Notes: generated by a model not told the origin, from the sequence alone. DNA of 64,000 bases from Blautia hansenii DSM 20583 (GCF_002222595.2 NZ_CP022413.2:946001-1010000), one strand, 5' to 3'. Counted from the first letter of the stretch, positions 24,423-33,224 are shown. Program-made: numbers and translations.

Positions 24423-26241
24423 TGGAAGACCAAGAGGACATGGAGGACACATGTCCGCAGAAAAAGCCAAAGATTTTAAAACAGCAATGAAAAGGCTGTT
24501 AAACTATATGAAGCGTTACAGACTTCAGCTTGTCGTGATGATGGTATTTGCAGTGGGAAGTACGATTTTCAACATTGTAGGTCCTAAGGTTTTGGGAAAG
24601 GCAACCACCGAGCTGTATGAAGGGCTGGTTTCCAAGATAAGCGGAGGGGCAGGCATTGATTTTGGAAAAATCGGTGAAATTCTTCTGTTTGCATTGGGCT
24701 TGTATTTAATCAGCTCTGCCTTCTCTTTTATTCAGGGCTTTATTATGACGGGAATTTCCAATCAGGTTACTTATAATCTGAGAAAAGACATTTCCGTAAA
24801 AATCAATAAAATACCTTTGAAATACTTTGAGAGCAGAACACACGGAGAAATTTTATCACGTATTACCAATGATATTGATACCTTGCAGACCAGTATTAAC
24901 CAGAGCTTTACCCAGTTGATTACCTCTGTTACCATGCTGATTGGTGTTCTGATTATGATGCTGTCCATTAACGTATATATGACTGTGGCGGCAATTCTGA
25001 TTTTGCCGATTTCCATGATGATTATCGGAAAAGTCATGAAACATTCGCAGAAATATTTCCAGCAGCAGCAGAAATATCTGGGAGAAGTCAATGGGCAGGT
25101 GGAAGAAATTTACAGCGGTCACAACGTAGTCAAAGCATTTAACAAAGAAGAAGATGTTATCCGTGAATTTGAGAAAACCAATGAAAAGCTGTATACCACA
25201 GGATGGCGTTCTCAGTTTTTCTCAGGAATGATGATGCCGATTATGCAGTTTGTGGGAAATCTGGGATATGTTATGGTAGCTCTTTTAGGCGGATTTTTAG
25301 TAATTAAAGAAAAGGTTATGGTAGGTGATATTCAGGCATTTTTCCAGTATATCCGAAATTTTACCCAGCCAATCCAGCAGATTGCGCAGGTTACTAATAT
25401 GCTTCAGTCATCCGCAGCGGCGGCAGAGCGTGTCTTTGAATTTTTAGATGAGGAAGAAGAAGACCAGACAGTGGAAAATCCTGTGGATATCACAACCATA
25501 GAGGGAAACGTAGAAGCCCGTCACGTTGCGTTTGGCTATCAGCCGGAGCATTTGATTATTCACGACTTCAGCGGTGATGTGAAGGCAGGACAGAAGGTTG
25601 CCATTGTAGGACCGACCGGAGCAGGAAAAACTACCATGATTAAACTTTTAATGCGCTTCTATGATGTAAATTCCGGTGAAATTCTCATTGACGGTCATAA
25701 CATTAAAGATTTTAACCGCATTCAGTTAAGAGAATTATTCGGAATGGTATTACAGGAAACATGGCTGTTCCACGGAACAATTATGGAAAATATCCGCTAT
25801 GGACGCTTGGATGCCACGGATGAAGAGGTTATTGCAGCGGCAAAGGCAGCGCATGCCCATCACTTTATTATGTCCCAGCCGGGAGGCTATCAGATGGTTT
25901 TAAATGAAGAAACCAGCAATATTTCACAGGGACAGAAGCAGCTTCTTACCATTGCAAGAGCGATTTTGGCTGACAATAAAATCTTGATTTTAGATGAGGC
26001 AACTTCCTCCGTAGATACCAGAACAGAGGAGCGTATTCAGGCAGCTATGGATAACCTGATGAAAGGCAGAACCAGCTTTGTCATCGCACACAGATTATCA
26101 ACCATTCGTGATGCAGACTTAATTCTGGTTATGAAAGACGGAGATATTATTGAACAGGGAACACATCAGTCCCTTTTGGCAGCGAACGGATTTTATGCAA
26201 ATCTGTATAACAGTCAGTTTGAAAAAGCGGAAAGCATATAA
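24415..26241 (+). CDS. Heterodimeric ABC exporter subunit with catalytic Glu (BmrD/LmrD-like)
   Basis: 608 residues. Six-helix domain after a Gly/His-rich N-terminus (MSSGRPRGHGGHMSAE). Walker A GPTGAGKTT, Walker B ILILDEATSSVD with the catalytic Glu intact, and an altered signature ISQGQKQ instead of LSGGQ. The altered signature faces the Asp-bearing site of the partner, so the pair has one degenerate and one competent ATP site. Translationally coupled to the upstream subunit (ATG inside its 3' end, GGAGG 9 bases before). Confidence 0.93.
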   Translation: MSSGRPRGHGGHMSAEKAKDFKTAMKRLLNYMKRYRLQLVVMMVFAVGSTIFNIVGPKVLGKATTELYEGLVSKISGGAGIDFGKIGEILLFALGLYLISSAFSFIQGFIMTGISNQVTYNLRKDISVKINKIPLKYFESRTHGEILSRITNDIDTLQTSINQSFTQLITSVTMLIGVLIMMLSINVYMTVAAILILPISMMIIGKVMKHSQKYFQQQQKYLGEVNGQVEEIYSGHNVVKAFNKEEDVIREFEKTNEKLYTTGWRSQFFSGMMMPIMQFVGNLGYVMVALLGGFLVIKEKVMVGDIQAFFQYIRNFTQPIQQIAQVTNMLQSSAAAAERVFEFLDEEEEDQTVENPVDITTIEGNVEARHVAFGYQPEHLIIHDFSGDVKAGQKVAIVGPTGAGKTTMIKLLMRFYDVNSGEILIDGHNIKDFNRIQLRELFGMVLQETWLFHGTIMENIRYGRLDATDEEVIAAAKAAHAHHFIMSQPGGYQMVLNEETSNISQGQKQLLTIARAILADNKILILDEATSSVDTRTEERIQAAMDNLMKGRTSFVIAHRLSTIRDADLILVMKDGDIIEQGTHQSLLAANGFYANLYNSQFEKAESI

Positions 26242-26261
26242 AGAAAATATAGTAAAAAATG

Positions 26262-26299
26262 GAGAAAAGATAGTTTTTTTATCTTTTCTCTATTTTTTT
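26262..26299 (+). terminator. Terminator after the MarR-ABC operon
   Basis: 11-bp stem GAGAAAAGATA/TATCTTTTCTC followed by TATTTTTTT. Confidence 0.85.
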
Positions 26300-26367
26300 G
26301 CAAAAAAGGGTCCGAAATGAAAAAAGCCCTCTGTATTATATAGTAAAAGACGAGAGGAGGTTTTTCT

Positions 26368-27084
26368 ATGAGTCAGGAAAAGCAGACAAAACTTTCTGTA
26401 TCCAGAAAAGAAGTAAAATATTTGCTGTCATTGCAGGACCGTTTATTTTTATTAGATGCCCTTGACCATATCTTAACACCGGATGCTTACGGAGGATATG
26501 ACGGCTATACCGTACGCAGCGTATATTTTGACAGTATCACAAATGAGGATTATATAGATAAGAAAAGAGGGGCAGATGAAAAAAAGAGAATTCGTGTGAG
26601 GATTTACCATACGGAGGATGCCACAGCGAAATTTGAACTGAAAAGGAAGAGCTTTGGGAGAGAATTAAAGGAAAGCTTAGTAATATCCAGAGAAGATGCG
26701 CAGCGGCTTTTAAAGAGAGATTTTACAGCGCTTTTAAATTATGACAGTGATGTGGCAGAATACGCCTATGATTTAATGACAAGCAGGCTGTACCGCCCTG
26801 TTTCCCTTATTGAGTATGACAGACGGGCATACACCCACGAGAATTTTAATACCAGAATTACATTGGATAATCATTTAAGGTATTGTGATTTTTGCTATGA
26901 TTTATACAGTGATAAATTAAATTTCAAATCAGCCATGCCAAAAGACCAGACTATTTTAGAAATTAAATATGACCGATTTTTATTTAAACAGATACAGGAT
27001 GTGTTGGCACAATGCGACTTGAGCAAAAAGCCTCCCAGCAAATTCGGAACGTCAAGGCAGCTTTTAAAAGAATATTATTATTAG
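26368..27084 (+). CDS. VTC-domain polyphosphate polymerase-like protein
   Basis: 238 residues forming a triphosphate-tunnel (VTC) domain: SRKEVKYLLS (basic strand), YTVRSVYFDS, KKRIRVRIYH, AKFELKRKSFG, SLIEYDRRAY, TILEIKYDRFLF. Alternating basic residues on strands line the tunnel in polyphosphate polymerases. In bacteria such genes sit next to DUF4956 membrane proteins, as here (18 bases downstream); the products are thought to make or handle polyphosphate or another phosphopolymer at the membrane, but this is not proven for the bacterial group. Start: ATG with GAGAGGAGG. Confidence 0.85.
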   Translation: MSQEKQTKLSVSRKEVKYLLSLQDRLFLLDALDHILTPDAYGGYDGYTVRSVYFDSITNEDYIDKKRGADEKKRIRVRIYHTEDATAKFELKRKSFGRELKESLVISREDAQRLLKRDFTALLNYDSDVAEYAYDLMTSRLYRPVSLIEYDRRAYTHENFNTRITLDNHLRYCDFCYDLYSDKLNFKSAMPKDQTILEIKYDRFLFKQIQDVLAQCDLSKKPPSKFGTSRQLLKEYYY

Positions 27085-27101
27085 CAGAAAGGGTGAAAAA
27101 T

Positions 27102-27719
27102 ATGAATGGAAATATAGAATTGGCAATCAGTATTGTATTTACACTTTTTACAGGAGGTTTGATGATGCTTGTCTATCGTTTTTGCCACGATGCACTGACC
27201 TATAACAGACGGTTTAATATTGCACTTTTGATGCTGGCGTTTGTTTCTACAATTTTACTGACTTTAATTCAGGACAATCCTATGCTGTCCTTAGGCGTGT
27301 TGGGTTCTTTATCTATTTGCAGAATTCGAACCAATACAAAAGACCCCAGAGATTTGGGATTTGTCTTCTGGGCATTGTCCATTGGAATTTCTTCGGCAGT
27401 AGGCGCATTTGCAGTTTCCTTTGTCAGCTCCTTGCTGCTGGGGACGGTATTGCTGATTTTTAATCACAGCTTTGAGCGGAAAAAATCCAGAATGGTGATT
27501 GTACGTGGGGAAAAGCAGACCTTAGAGCCTGTACAGGAAATGCTAGGACAGGCGCAGGGCAGCTCTGTGCAGAGTAAAAATGTATTTGCAGATACCTTTG
27601 AGCTGGTATATAAGGTGCGGGTAGAAGAAAAGGAGGAAGAAAACCTGCTGTGTAAAATCAGCAAAATGGAAGGTATTCACGGCGTAAATATTTTATCGCC
27701 GAAAACAAAGGTTGCATAA
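27102..27719 (+). CDS. DUF4956 membrane protein, copy 1
   Basis: 205 residues from ATG 27102 (AAAGGG upstream). Four membrane segments followed by a cytosolic alpha/beta domain of ~90 residues (MVIVRGEKQTLEPVQEML...IHGVNILSP). The hallmark is LSLGVLGSLSICRIRTNTKDPRDLGFVFWAL between helices 2 and 3. DUF4956 has no settled function; its constant company is the VTC domain, so it may anchor or channel the polymerase product. A second copy lies at 28339. Confidence 0.85.
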   Translation: MNGNIELAISIVFTLFTGGLMMLVYRFCHDALTYNRRFNIALLMLAFVSTILLTLIQDNPMLSLGVLGSLSICRIRTNTKDPRDLGFVFWALSIGISSAVGAFAVSFVSSLLLGTVLLIFNHSFERKKSRMVIVRGEKQTLEPVQEMLGQAQGSSVQSKNVFADTFELVYKVRVEEKEEENLLCKISKMEGIHGVNILSPKTKVA

Positions 27720-27734
27720 GAGCAGGAGGACATT

Positions 27735-28329
27735 ATGAAATATAGATTAGGATTGTGTGCGGGAATATTATTTTTCAGCTGTCTGTTGTTTGGATGTAGA
27801 GAAAAAGAAGAAAAATTTGAAGGAACCTTGACGATTTCTTTTATTACAATAGGAAAAGGAGACGCTTTTTTAATCGAAACACCGGATAAAAATTTTTATA
27901 TATGGGATACAGGAAAAAAAGAAGACAGAGAGCAAATTTTGGCAGTGCTTCAGAAAAAGGGAGTAAAAGAGCTGGAAGGAATTTTTCTCTCCCACGGACA
28001 CAAGGACCATGCAGGAAATTTGGAGATGCTGTTACAGGAATATTCGGTAAAAAAGCTTTATCTGTCAGGGAAAGATGATGCTTCGTATAAAAAAACAGAT
28101 GCAAAAGCTCTGGCAAAAGAATATGACGTATCGGTTACAGAGCTGGCAGGCGGAGAAAACCTTGACTTGGGAGGAGCAATCGGAGAAATCTGGCTTCCCG
28201 ATAAAACAAATTATGAAAATGAAAACAATAATTCCGTTGTGATGCGTTTAGCTTATGGGAAAACAGCTTGGTATCGATTTTATTTTAGATGGAAAAGAAG
28301 TAAATGTTTGTTTGATTGAGAAAGAATGA
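27735..28329 (+). pseudogene. Truncated ComEC-like metallo-beta-lactamase lipoprotein gene fused to a foreign tail
   Basis: Starts well (AGCAGGAGG, ATG 27735) with a lipoprotein signal ending LLFGC (Cys 21). The first half of an MBL domain follows: ISFITIGKGDAFLIETP, WDTG, FLSHGHKDHAGN. It then stops short at NNSVVMRLAYGKTA; the FTGD strand and remaining metal ligands are absent. The MBL frame runs 19 more codons of unrelated sequence to 28319. Another frame across the same DNA reads LGIDFILDGKEVNVCLIEKE and stops at 28327, which looks like a genuine C-terminus of a different protein. I infer a deletion near 28265 joining two genes. Confidence 0.75.
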
Positions 28330-28338
28330 GGTGGCGAT

Positions 28339-28980
28339 ATGAAAGAAATTTTTAATATGATTAACCGGAAACCCGAACCTATGACAATTTTAATCAGTCT
28401 TGTGGCAGCGCTGCTCCTTTCAATGATTTTGTATGGCGCATATCGATTGGCAAATACCAAGGAAAGCTATCAGCCCCAATTTGCCGTTACCTTAGTGACA
28501 ATGGCGCTGATTTCTACGGTGCTGATGGATTTGATACAATCCAATCTGGCATTATCTCTGGGAATGTTGGGCTCACTTTCCATTGTACGTTTTCGTACCA
28601 ATATTAAAGACACCAGAGATATCGGATTTATTTTTTGGTCTATGGCAATCGGTTTGGCAGCGGCTACTCAAAGCTATTTTATCGGTGCAGCCGGTTCTCT
28701 GATGCTGGCGTGTGTGATGATTGGAACAAAGAAAAGAGTGGCAAAGCAGGCAGCTATGCTTATGGTAATTCGAGGCAGTCATACGGATTTGGACAAAATG
28801 CAGGAGTTGGTAAAAGAACAGACAGAAAGTGTAAAGATAAGAGCAAAAAATATTCTGGCAGAGTCTTTTGAGATTGTTTATGAGGTACAGCTTCATGAAG
28901 AAAGAGGCAATCAAATCATAGAGGCAATTTTTGGCATGGGAGGTATTGACAGCGTTAATCTTCTGGCTCAAAATAGTTAA
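28339..28980 (+). CDS. DUF4956 membrane protein, copy 2
   Basis: 213 residues, paralogous to the gene at 27102: four membrane helices, the motif LSLGMLGSLSIVRFRTNIKDTRDIGFIFWSM, and a C-terminal domain (MLMVIRGSHTDLDKMQELV...GGIDSVNLLAQ). Start: ATG with GAGGTGG. It follows the scar described at 27735, so it was probably the last gene of a longer VTC/DUF4956 cluster whose middle gene was lost. Confidence 0.85.
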   Translation: MKEIFNMINRKPEPMTILISLVAALLLSMILYGAYRLANTKESYQPQFAVTLVTMALISTVLMDLIQSNLALSLGMLGSLSIVRFRTNIKDTRDIGFIFWSMAIGLAAATQSYFIGAAGSLMLACVMIGTKKRVAKQAAMLMVIRGSHTDLDKMQELVKEQTESVKIRAKNILAESFEIVYEVQLHEERGNQIIEAIFGMGGIDSVNLLAQNS

Positions 28981-29016
28981 GAAAATATACGGCAGGAAAA
29001 CGGAAAAGGAGTTATC

Positions 29017-29685
29017 ATGGGGCAGGAAGAGAAAATCAGTATAGAAAATATAGAATACCTGATTGAAAAGTATATGGCTTTTTTGATAAAAACAGTCAGC
29101 AGCTTTACAGGACGTTATATTTCTATTGAAAATGATGAAGAATTTGAAATTGCACTTTTGGCATTTACAGAAGCCATAGAAAAATATCAGCCGGAAAAAG
29201 GTGTATTTTTAGCTTTTGCAAAGCTGGTAATTGTCAGCAGATTAAAGAATTATGTGGAAAAAGAAAAGAAGCACGAAAAGGTGGTGTCTCTGGATGAGCT
29301 TTATGAGACAGGGCAGGATTTTCAGGCAGAAGAGGCAGAGGAGCAGGATAATCATCTGAAACAGGAAATTTTAAAATATCAAAAGGAGCTTCTTTTCTTT
29401 GGGCTGACCTTTGAAAAATTGGCAGATGAAGCGCCTCGCCATAAGGATACAAGAGAAACTGCTTTAGATGCAGCCGAAAAAGCAGGAAAGGATGAAGAAA
29501 TCGTAGAAGAAACGTACAGAAAACGAAAACTTCCCATACGAAGGGTAGCTGTTCTGGCAGAGCTTACAGAGAAGGTAATCAAACGAAGCAAAAGCTTTAT
29601 TCTTGGCGCAATGATTATTTTTGCAAAGGAATTTCCAAGTCTTTTGTATTGGATAAGGGGAACGAGGTGTAAAAATGTATCATAA
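29017..29685 (+). CDS. sigI: SigI: RNA polymerase sigma-I factor
   Basis: 222 residues. Region 2-like: EFEIALLAFTEAIEKYQPEKGVFLAFAKLVIVSRLKNYVEKEKK. After an acidic linker (EEAEEQDNH) comes the sigma-I C-terminal domain LLFFGLTFEKLADEAPRHKDTRETALDAA...KRKLPIRRVAVLAELTEKVIKRSKSFILGAMIIF. Sigma-I in Bacillus acts in heat stress; in cellulolytic clostridia it activates polysaccharide-degrading genes in response to extracellular glycans sensed by RsgI. It overlaps the rsgI start by 11 bases. Start: ATG after AAAAGGAG. Confidence 0.92.
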   Translation: MGQEEKISIENIEYLIEKYMAFLIKTVSSFTGRYISIENDEEFEIALLAFTEAIEKYQPEKGVFLAFAKLVIVSRLKNYVEKEKKHEKVVSLDELYETGQDFQAEEAEEQDNHLKQEILKYQKELLFFGLTFEKLADEAPRHKDTRETALDAAEKAGKDEEIVEETYRKRKLPIRRVAVLAELTEKVIKRSKSFILGAMIIFAKEFPSLLYWIRGTRCKNVS

Positions 29686-30514
29686 AGTGATTATTTTAGA
29701 AATAAAAGGCGGATACGCATTGGCAATGACAGAAGATGGGGAGATTATTCGCATAAAAAAGAAAGCGGGAATGAAGGTAGGGGCTGCTGTTTATGTGTTG
29801 GAAGAAGATAGGTACAAAAAAGTGTGGACATTGCAGTGGCAAAAAGCAGCAGTCATTGCGGCGGCTGTCCTTCTTTGTATTACTTCTTTATTGCTGCCGC
29901 AATTCAGTCAACAGGTATATGCTATGGTGGAATTAGAAGGTGCAAAATCAGTCAGCGTGAAAATTGATAAAAATTATAAAATTCAAGACGCTTATTCTTA
30001 CGATGATACCATGTCTTTAAAAGCATTAAAGGATTTAGAAGGTCAAAAACTTCAGGATTTAAAAGAAATCGTAGAAGAGCTCCGTGATGCGGATGGCAGA
30101 TTGACAGTTGTTTATGCAATGTATAAAGAAGACGAAAAGGTTTCAAAAGAACTTGAAGAAGCTTTACAGAAAATTTTCGGAAACGAGAATGTAACTTATA
30201 TGAAAGGAAAAATAGAAGAAATTCAAGAACCTGATAAAAAACAAAAAACAGATATTATCACGGGAAAGGAAATTATAGCAGAACCAAAACCGGCAGAGGA
30301 AGATACAGAAACGGATATAGAAGATGCAGAGGAGCCGGAAAATGAAGAAGACGAAAGCTTTTCGGAGGAAGACGAACCGGACAGTGAGGAGACGGATATA
30401 GAACCGGAAACAGATGAACCGGACGAGCCGGAGATAACGGAACAGGAAAATCAGAAACCGGAGGACACACAAGAAGAACCGGAGGAAGAGGAAATAGAAG
30501 ACGAGGAAGATTAA
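29675..30514 (+). CDS. rsgI: RsgI-type anti-sigma-I factor with acidic extracellular tail
   Basis: 279 residues. N-terminal cytosolic RsgI_N domain (KVIILEIKGGYALAMTEDGEIIRIKKK, residues 1-50) that binds SigI; one membrane helix (about 57-75); then the conserved extracellular domain starting YAMVELEGAKSVSVKIDKNYKI (about 82-175). The rest (about 190-279) is low-complexity Glu/Asp/Pro sequence. In clostridial homologues this place holds a carbohydrate-binding or protease-like sensor; here there is none, so the signal it senses may be mechanical, cationic or wall-related (speculative). Coupled to sigI by overlap. Confidence 0.88.
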   Translation: MYHKVIILEIKGGYALAMTEDGEIIRIKKKAGMKVGAAVYVLEEDRYKKVWTLQWQKAAVIAAAVLLCITSLLLPQFSQQVYAMVELEGAKSVSVKIDKNYKIQDAYSYDDTMSLKALKDLEGQKLQDLKEIVEELRDADGRLTVVYAMYKEDEKVSKELEEALQKIFGNENVTYMKGKIEEIQEPDKKQKTDIITGKEIIAEPKPAEEDTETDIEDAEEPENEEDESFSEEDEPDSEETDIEPETDEPDEPEITEQENQKPEDTQEEPEEEEIEDEED

Positions 30515-30550
30515 GAAATAAAGCTGATACATTAGGTACAACTTAAAAAA

Positions 30551-30678
30551 GATTGCGCTGTTGCGCAATCTCCTGCGAAACAAAAAATATTGATACATTT
30601 TTAGCGAATTTGTCGAGCACACTTTGAGATTACAAGCTCAAAGCGAGCGAAGACTGAGCATAAAATGTATCAATATTT
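30551..30678. repeat. Compound palindromic intergenic element
   Basis: Three nested or adjacent inverted repeats in 128 bp: GATTGCGC/GCGCAATC (30551-30570), a perfect 17-bp pair AAATATTGATACATTTT/AAAATGTATCAATATTT (30585-30601 with 30662-30678), and inside it CTTTGAG/CTCAAAG (30622-30643). It lies between the convergent rsgI and aroK genes and may also terminate transcription. Sequence differs from the element at 4693, so it would be a separate family. Confidence 0.7.
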
Positions 30679-30699
30679 ATTTCATGAAGTTATGAAAAA

Positions 30700-31221
30700 T
30701 CATTTTGTAATCATGTCTGCGATTTCTTCACAAATCTGAGAAAGAGATTTTCCGTCTGTGGAAATAAGAATATCGGCAGTCATGTGGTAGCGTTCTTCTC
30801 TTTCTTTCATCAATTTTGTGATATCGTCGATATTCTTCTTTCCGTTTAAAACAGGGCGGGATTGGTTATGCTGCACTCTTTTTAAAATGGTTTCCGGTTT
30901 TGCCGTGAGAAGAATAACAGTGCCGTGCTTTTTCATTGCCTGAATATTTTCGTCACGCAGTATAATTCCGCCGCCGCAGGAAAGAATTCCTTTTTCTTCT
31001 TGGAGAAGCTTTTTTAAAAGTGCTGTTTCTAAATCACGAAAGTAAGCTTCTCCTTTTTCCTGAAAAATATTGGAAATTTCCATTCCCTGTTCTTGAACAA
31101 TCATTTCATCCATTTCAAAAAACGGAAGTTCTAATTGTCTGCTTAACTGGCGGGCAACGGTACTTTTTCCGGTTCCCATAAAACCAATTAAGATTAAATG
31201 TTGCTTTTGCAAAGAGTTCAT
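30700..31221 (-). CDS. aroK: Shikimate kinase
   Basis: 173 residues, usual length. Walker A GFMGTGKST, shikimate-binding PFFEMDEMI and FRDLE, SCGGGIIL, the lid RPVL with the essential Arg, and REERYHMTADI. It phosphorylates shikimate at O-3 in chorismate synthesis. It stands alone here, not in an aro operon. Start: ATG at 31221 on the minus strand, with AGGCTGGATTTTAT before it, a weak ribosome site. Confidence 0.94.
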   Translation of the reverse strand: MNSLQKQHLILIGFMGTGKSTVARQLSRQLELPFFEMDEMIVQEQGMEISNIFQEKGEAYFRDLETALLKKLLQEEKGILSCGGGIILRDENIQAMKKHGTVILLTAKPETILKRVQHNQSRPVLNGKKNIDDITKLMKEREERYHMTADILISTDGKSLSQICEEIADMITK

Positions 31222-31251
31222 ATAAAATCCAGCCTTTCTGTGATGTTGTTT

Positions 31252-33180
31252 TTATTTGTTGTTTCTTCTGCGTTTCTTTCCGAGAGATAAGGACAAGACA
31301 CCCGCAGAACCGGCAAACATGGAGCCAAGCAGACCTACATTTGCCATATCAGCTGTTTTGGGAGCTGTTTTTTTCTCGGTTTTCTTTTCCTTTACGGTCA
31401 CTTTAATGGTCTTTTCCACAGAAGCGCCGTCTTTATCTGTAACCTTATAGGTAAGAGAATAAGTTCCTGCTTTGGATGTGTCCACATTATTTTTTATTAC
31501 ATTATCCTTGGTAAGCTTCAGCTTTCCGTCTTCTTTATCGGTTGCGGTTACTTTGTCTAAAGGATTGAACTTATCGCCGACCGTCAATGTGATATCTTTT
31601 GCATCGATAACAGGCGGTGTATTGATTTTTGCAGGTTTTGGATTGACGGTTATGGTGATTGTTTTTTCTGTTGAAGCGCCGTTTTTGTCCGTAACCTTAT
31701 AAGTGACATGGTAAGTACCTGCTTTTGCAGTGTTTACGTCATTTTTTATTACATTGTCATTGGTAAGTTTGATTTCGCCGTCTTCTTTGTCGGAAGCAGT
31801 TGCGTAGTCCAAAGGATTAAAGCTATCGCCAACTGTTAATGTTATGTCTTTTGCTGTAATTGTCGGCGGGGTATTTGCAGCAGCTTCTTTTTCCCAGAGG
31901 GCATATAATGTAACATCCTCTGTCACAGGTGCGGCAAAATCATAAAGTTTTGTAAATTCCTTATCCAGATACCAGCCTTTGAAAATATAGCCTTCTTTTG
32001 TAGGAGAAGCCGGTTCTGTGGCTGTTTTACCATTAGCAATAATTTGATCCTCTACAATACTTCCACCCATAGTGTCAAATTTTACAGTACAGTCATTTAC
32101 AGCAGTAATTTCAGTATAGAAGGTCCAATGGGTTGGTTTATTGCTATAATCTTTTCCTGCCTGTAAAATTGTTTGTTTATCACCGGCAGGTATGGTAAGG
32201 ATATTTGTGTCTTTATTAAAGGTGTCGTGATTTTCGTTTGCTAAAACTTTGATGAGAGCAGGAGAAATCACGTTACTTAAATCTACGGATTTACTACCAT
32301 CCGGATTTACTGTGTAAAATCCATCCAAGTCAATAACCATATTGCCGGTATGATAGGATACAAGGTTACAGCCGACATATTTTGTCATACCGGCTGAGAT
32401 ATAAACTGTTTCCTGGCTGACAGAGTGGTAACCGACTTCTAAGCTATTGCAGCCTCTAAAATCAAGAGTAGTGAGTTCGAGATTGCCATGATAGTCTATT
32501 TCACGAAGCTTTTTGAAATTGGAAACATCAATGGAAGACAGATGATTACTGTAACAATCCAAAATTTCCAAATTCGGTAAATCAGAAAGGTTTAGAGTAG
32601 TCAGTTTTTTATTAGACGTTATCGAGAGCTTTGTTAATTTTTTTAATCCTTTTAAGGAAAAAGAGGACAAATTAGAATTATAGATGCTGAGAGTCTGCAA
32701 TTCTGTAAAGTATTCAATTCCCTTTGTATCTGAGATGTCTAAACTGGAAAGCATCATAGAGGTCATGCTATTGATTTCAGCCTGTGTTAAAATACCTTTT
32801 GAATTGTTTTCCTTGTCAATTTTATTTTCTACATATTTGCGGAAAGCAGCATCAGGAAAATTTTTTTCATCAATAGAAATACCTGTTGGTTTTTCCTGAG
32901 TTTCGGGAGTTGTTGCGGGTTTTTGAGCTTGCGGTTTTTCCTGAGCTTCAGGAGTAGTAGTCGGCTCTTGAGTTTGCGGCTTTTCTTGAGCTTCAGGAGT
33001 GGTAGTCGGCTCTTGAGTTTGTGGTTTCTCCTGAACTTCGGCTTTTTCATCTGTTGTTGCAGTTGTTTCTTCTGTTACAGTTTGCTCTTGTGCTAATGTG
33101 GTGGTAGGCATTCCTGCAAGTGCAGTTGACGTACCAAAGATAATTGCAGAGCTGATTGCTGCTATTTTTTTCGCTTTCAT
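31252..33180 (-). CDS. LRR surface protein with InlB-type repeat, two Ig-like domains and a variant sorting signal
   Basis: 642 residues from ATG at 33180 (GAAAGGAG upstream; six codons shorter than the longest frame). Signal peptide to about residue 30 (TTTLA/QEQ). Three copies of a PEAQEKPQ-type, Pro/Thr/Glu-rich wall spacer (about 45-95). An LRR region (about 120-260, LQTLSIYNSNLSSFSLKGLKKL). A Listeria-Bacteroides (flg_new) repeat, VKFDTMGGSIVEDQ...GYIFKGWYLD, at ~390-450. Two Ig-like domains, each opening with DITLTVGDSFNPLD or DITLTVGDKFNPLD. The C-terminus TAPKTADMANVG-hydrophobic-KKRRRNNK is a sortase-type tail, with APKTAD instead of LPXTG. Likely adhesin; ligand unknown. Confidence 0.88.
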   Translation of the reverse strand: MKAKKIAAISSAIIFGTSTALAGMPTTTLAQEQTVTEETTATTDEKAEVQEKPQTQEPTTTPEAQEKPQTQEPTTTPEAQEKPQAQKPATTPETQEKPTGISIDEKNFPDAAFRKYVENKIDKENNSKGILTQAEINSMTSMMLSSLDISDTKGIEYFTELQTLSIYNSNLSSFSLKGLKKLTKLSITSNKKLTTLNLSDLPNLEILDCYSNHLSSIDVSNFKKLREIDYHGNLELTTLDFRGCNSLEVGYHSVSQETVYISAGMTKYVGCNLVSYHTGNMVIDLDGFYTVNPDGSKSVDLSNVISPALIKVLANENHDTFNKDTNILTIPAGDKQTILQAGKDYSNKPTHWTFYTEITAVNDCTVKFDTMGGSIVEDQIIANGKTATEPASPTKEGYIFKGWYLDKEFTKLYDFAAPVTEDVTLYALWEKEAAANTPPTITAKDITLTVGDSFNPLDYATASDKEDGEIKLTNDNVIKNDVNTAKAGTYHVTYKVTDKNGASTEKTITITVNPKPAKINTPPVIDAKDITLTVGDKFNPLDKVTATDKEDGKLKLTKDNVIKNNVDTSKAGTYSLTYKVTDKDGASVEKTIKVTVKEKKTEKKTAPKTADMANVGLLGSMFAGSAGVLSLSLGKKRRRNNK

Positions 33181-33215
33181 AAAAACAACTCCTTTCATCT
33201 TATATTTGTATATAA

Positions 33216-33224
33216 ATTATACCA
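33216..33224 (-). promoter_or_regulatory. Extended -10 promoter element of the LRR surface protein gene
   Basis: On the minus strand TGGTATAAT (33224-33216), an extended -10 about 36 bases before the start; no good -35 is visible. Confidence 0.55.

Noticed and set aside
29017..29685. Sigma-70 family sporulation sigma factor
   Set aside because: The C-terminal domain LTFEKLADEAPRHKDTR is the sigma-I type and an RsgI gene follows.
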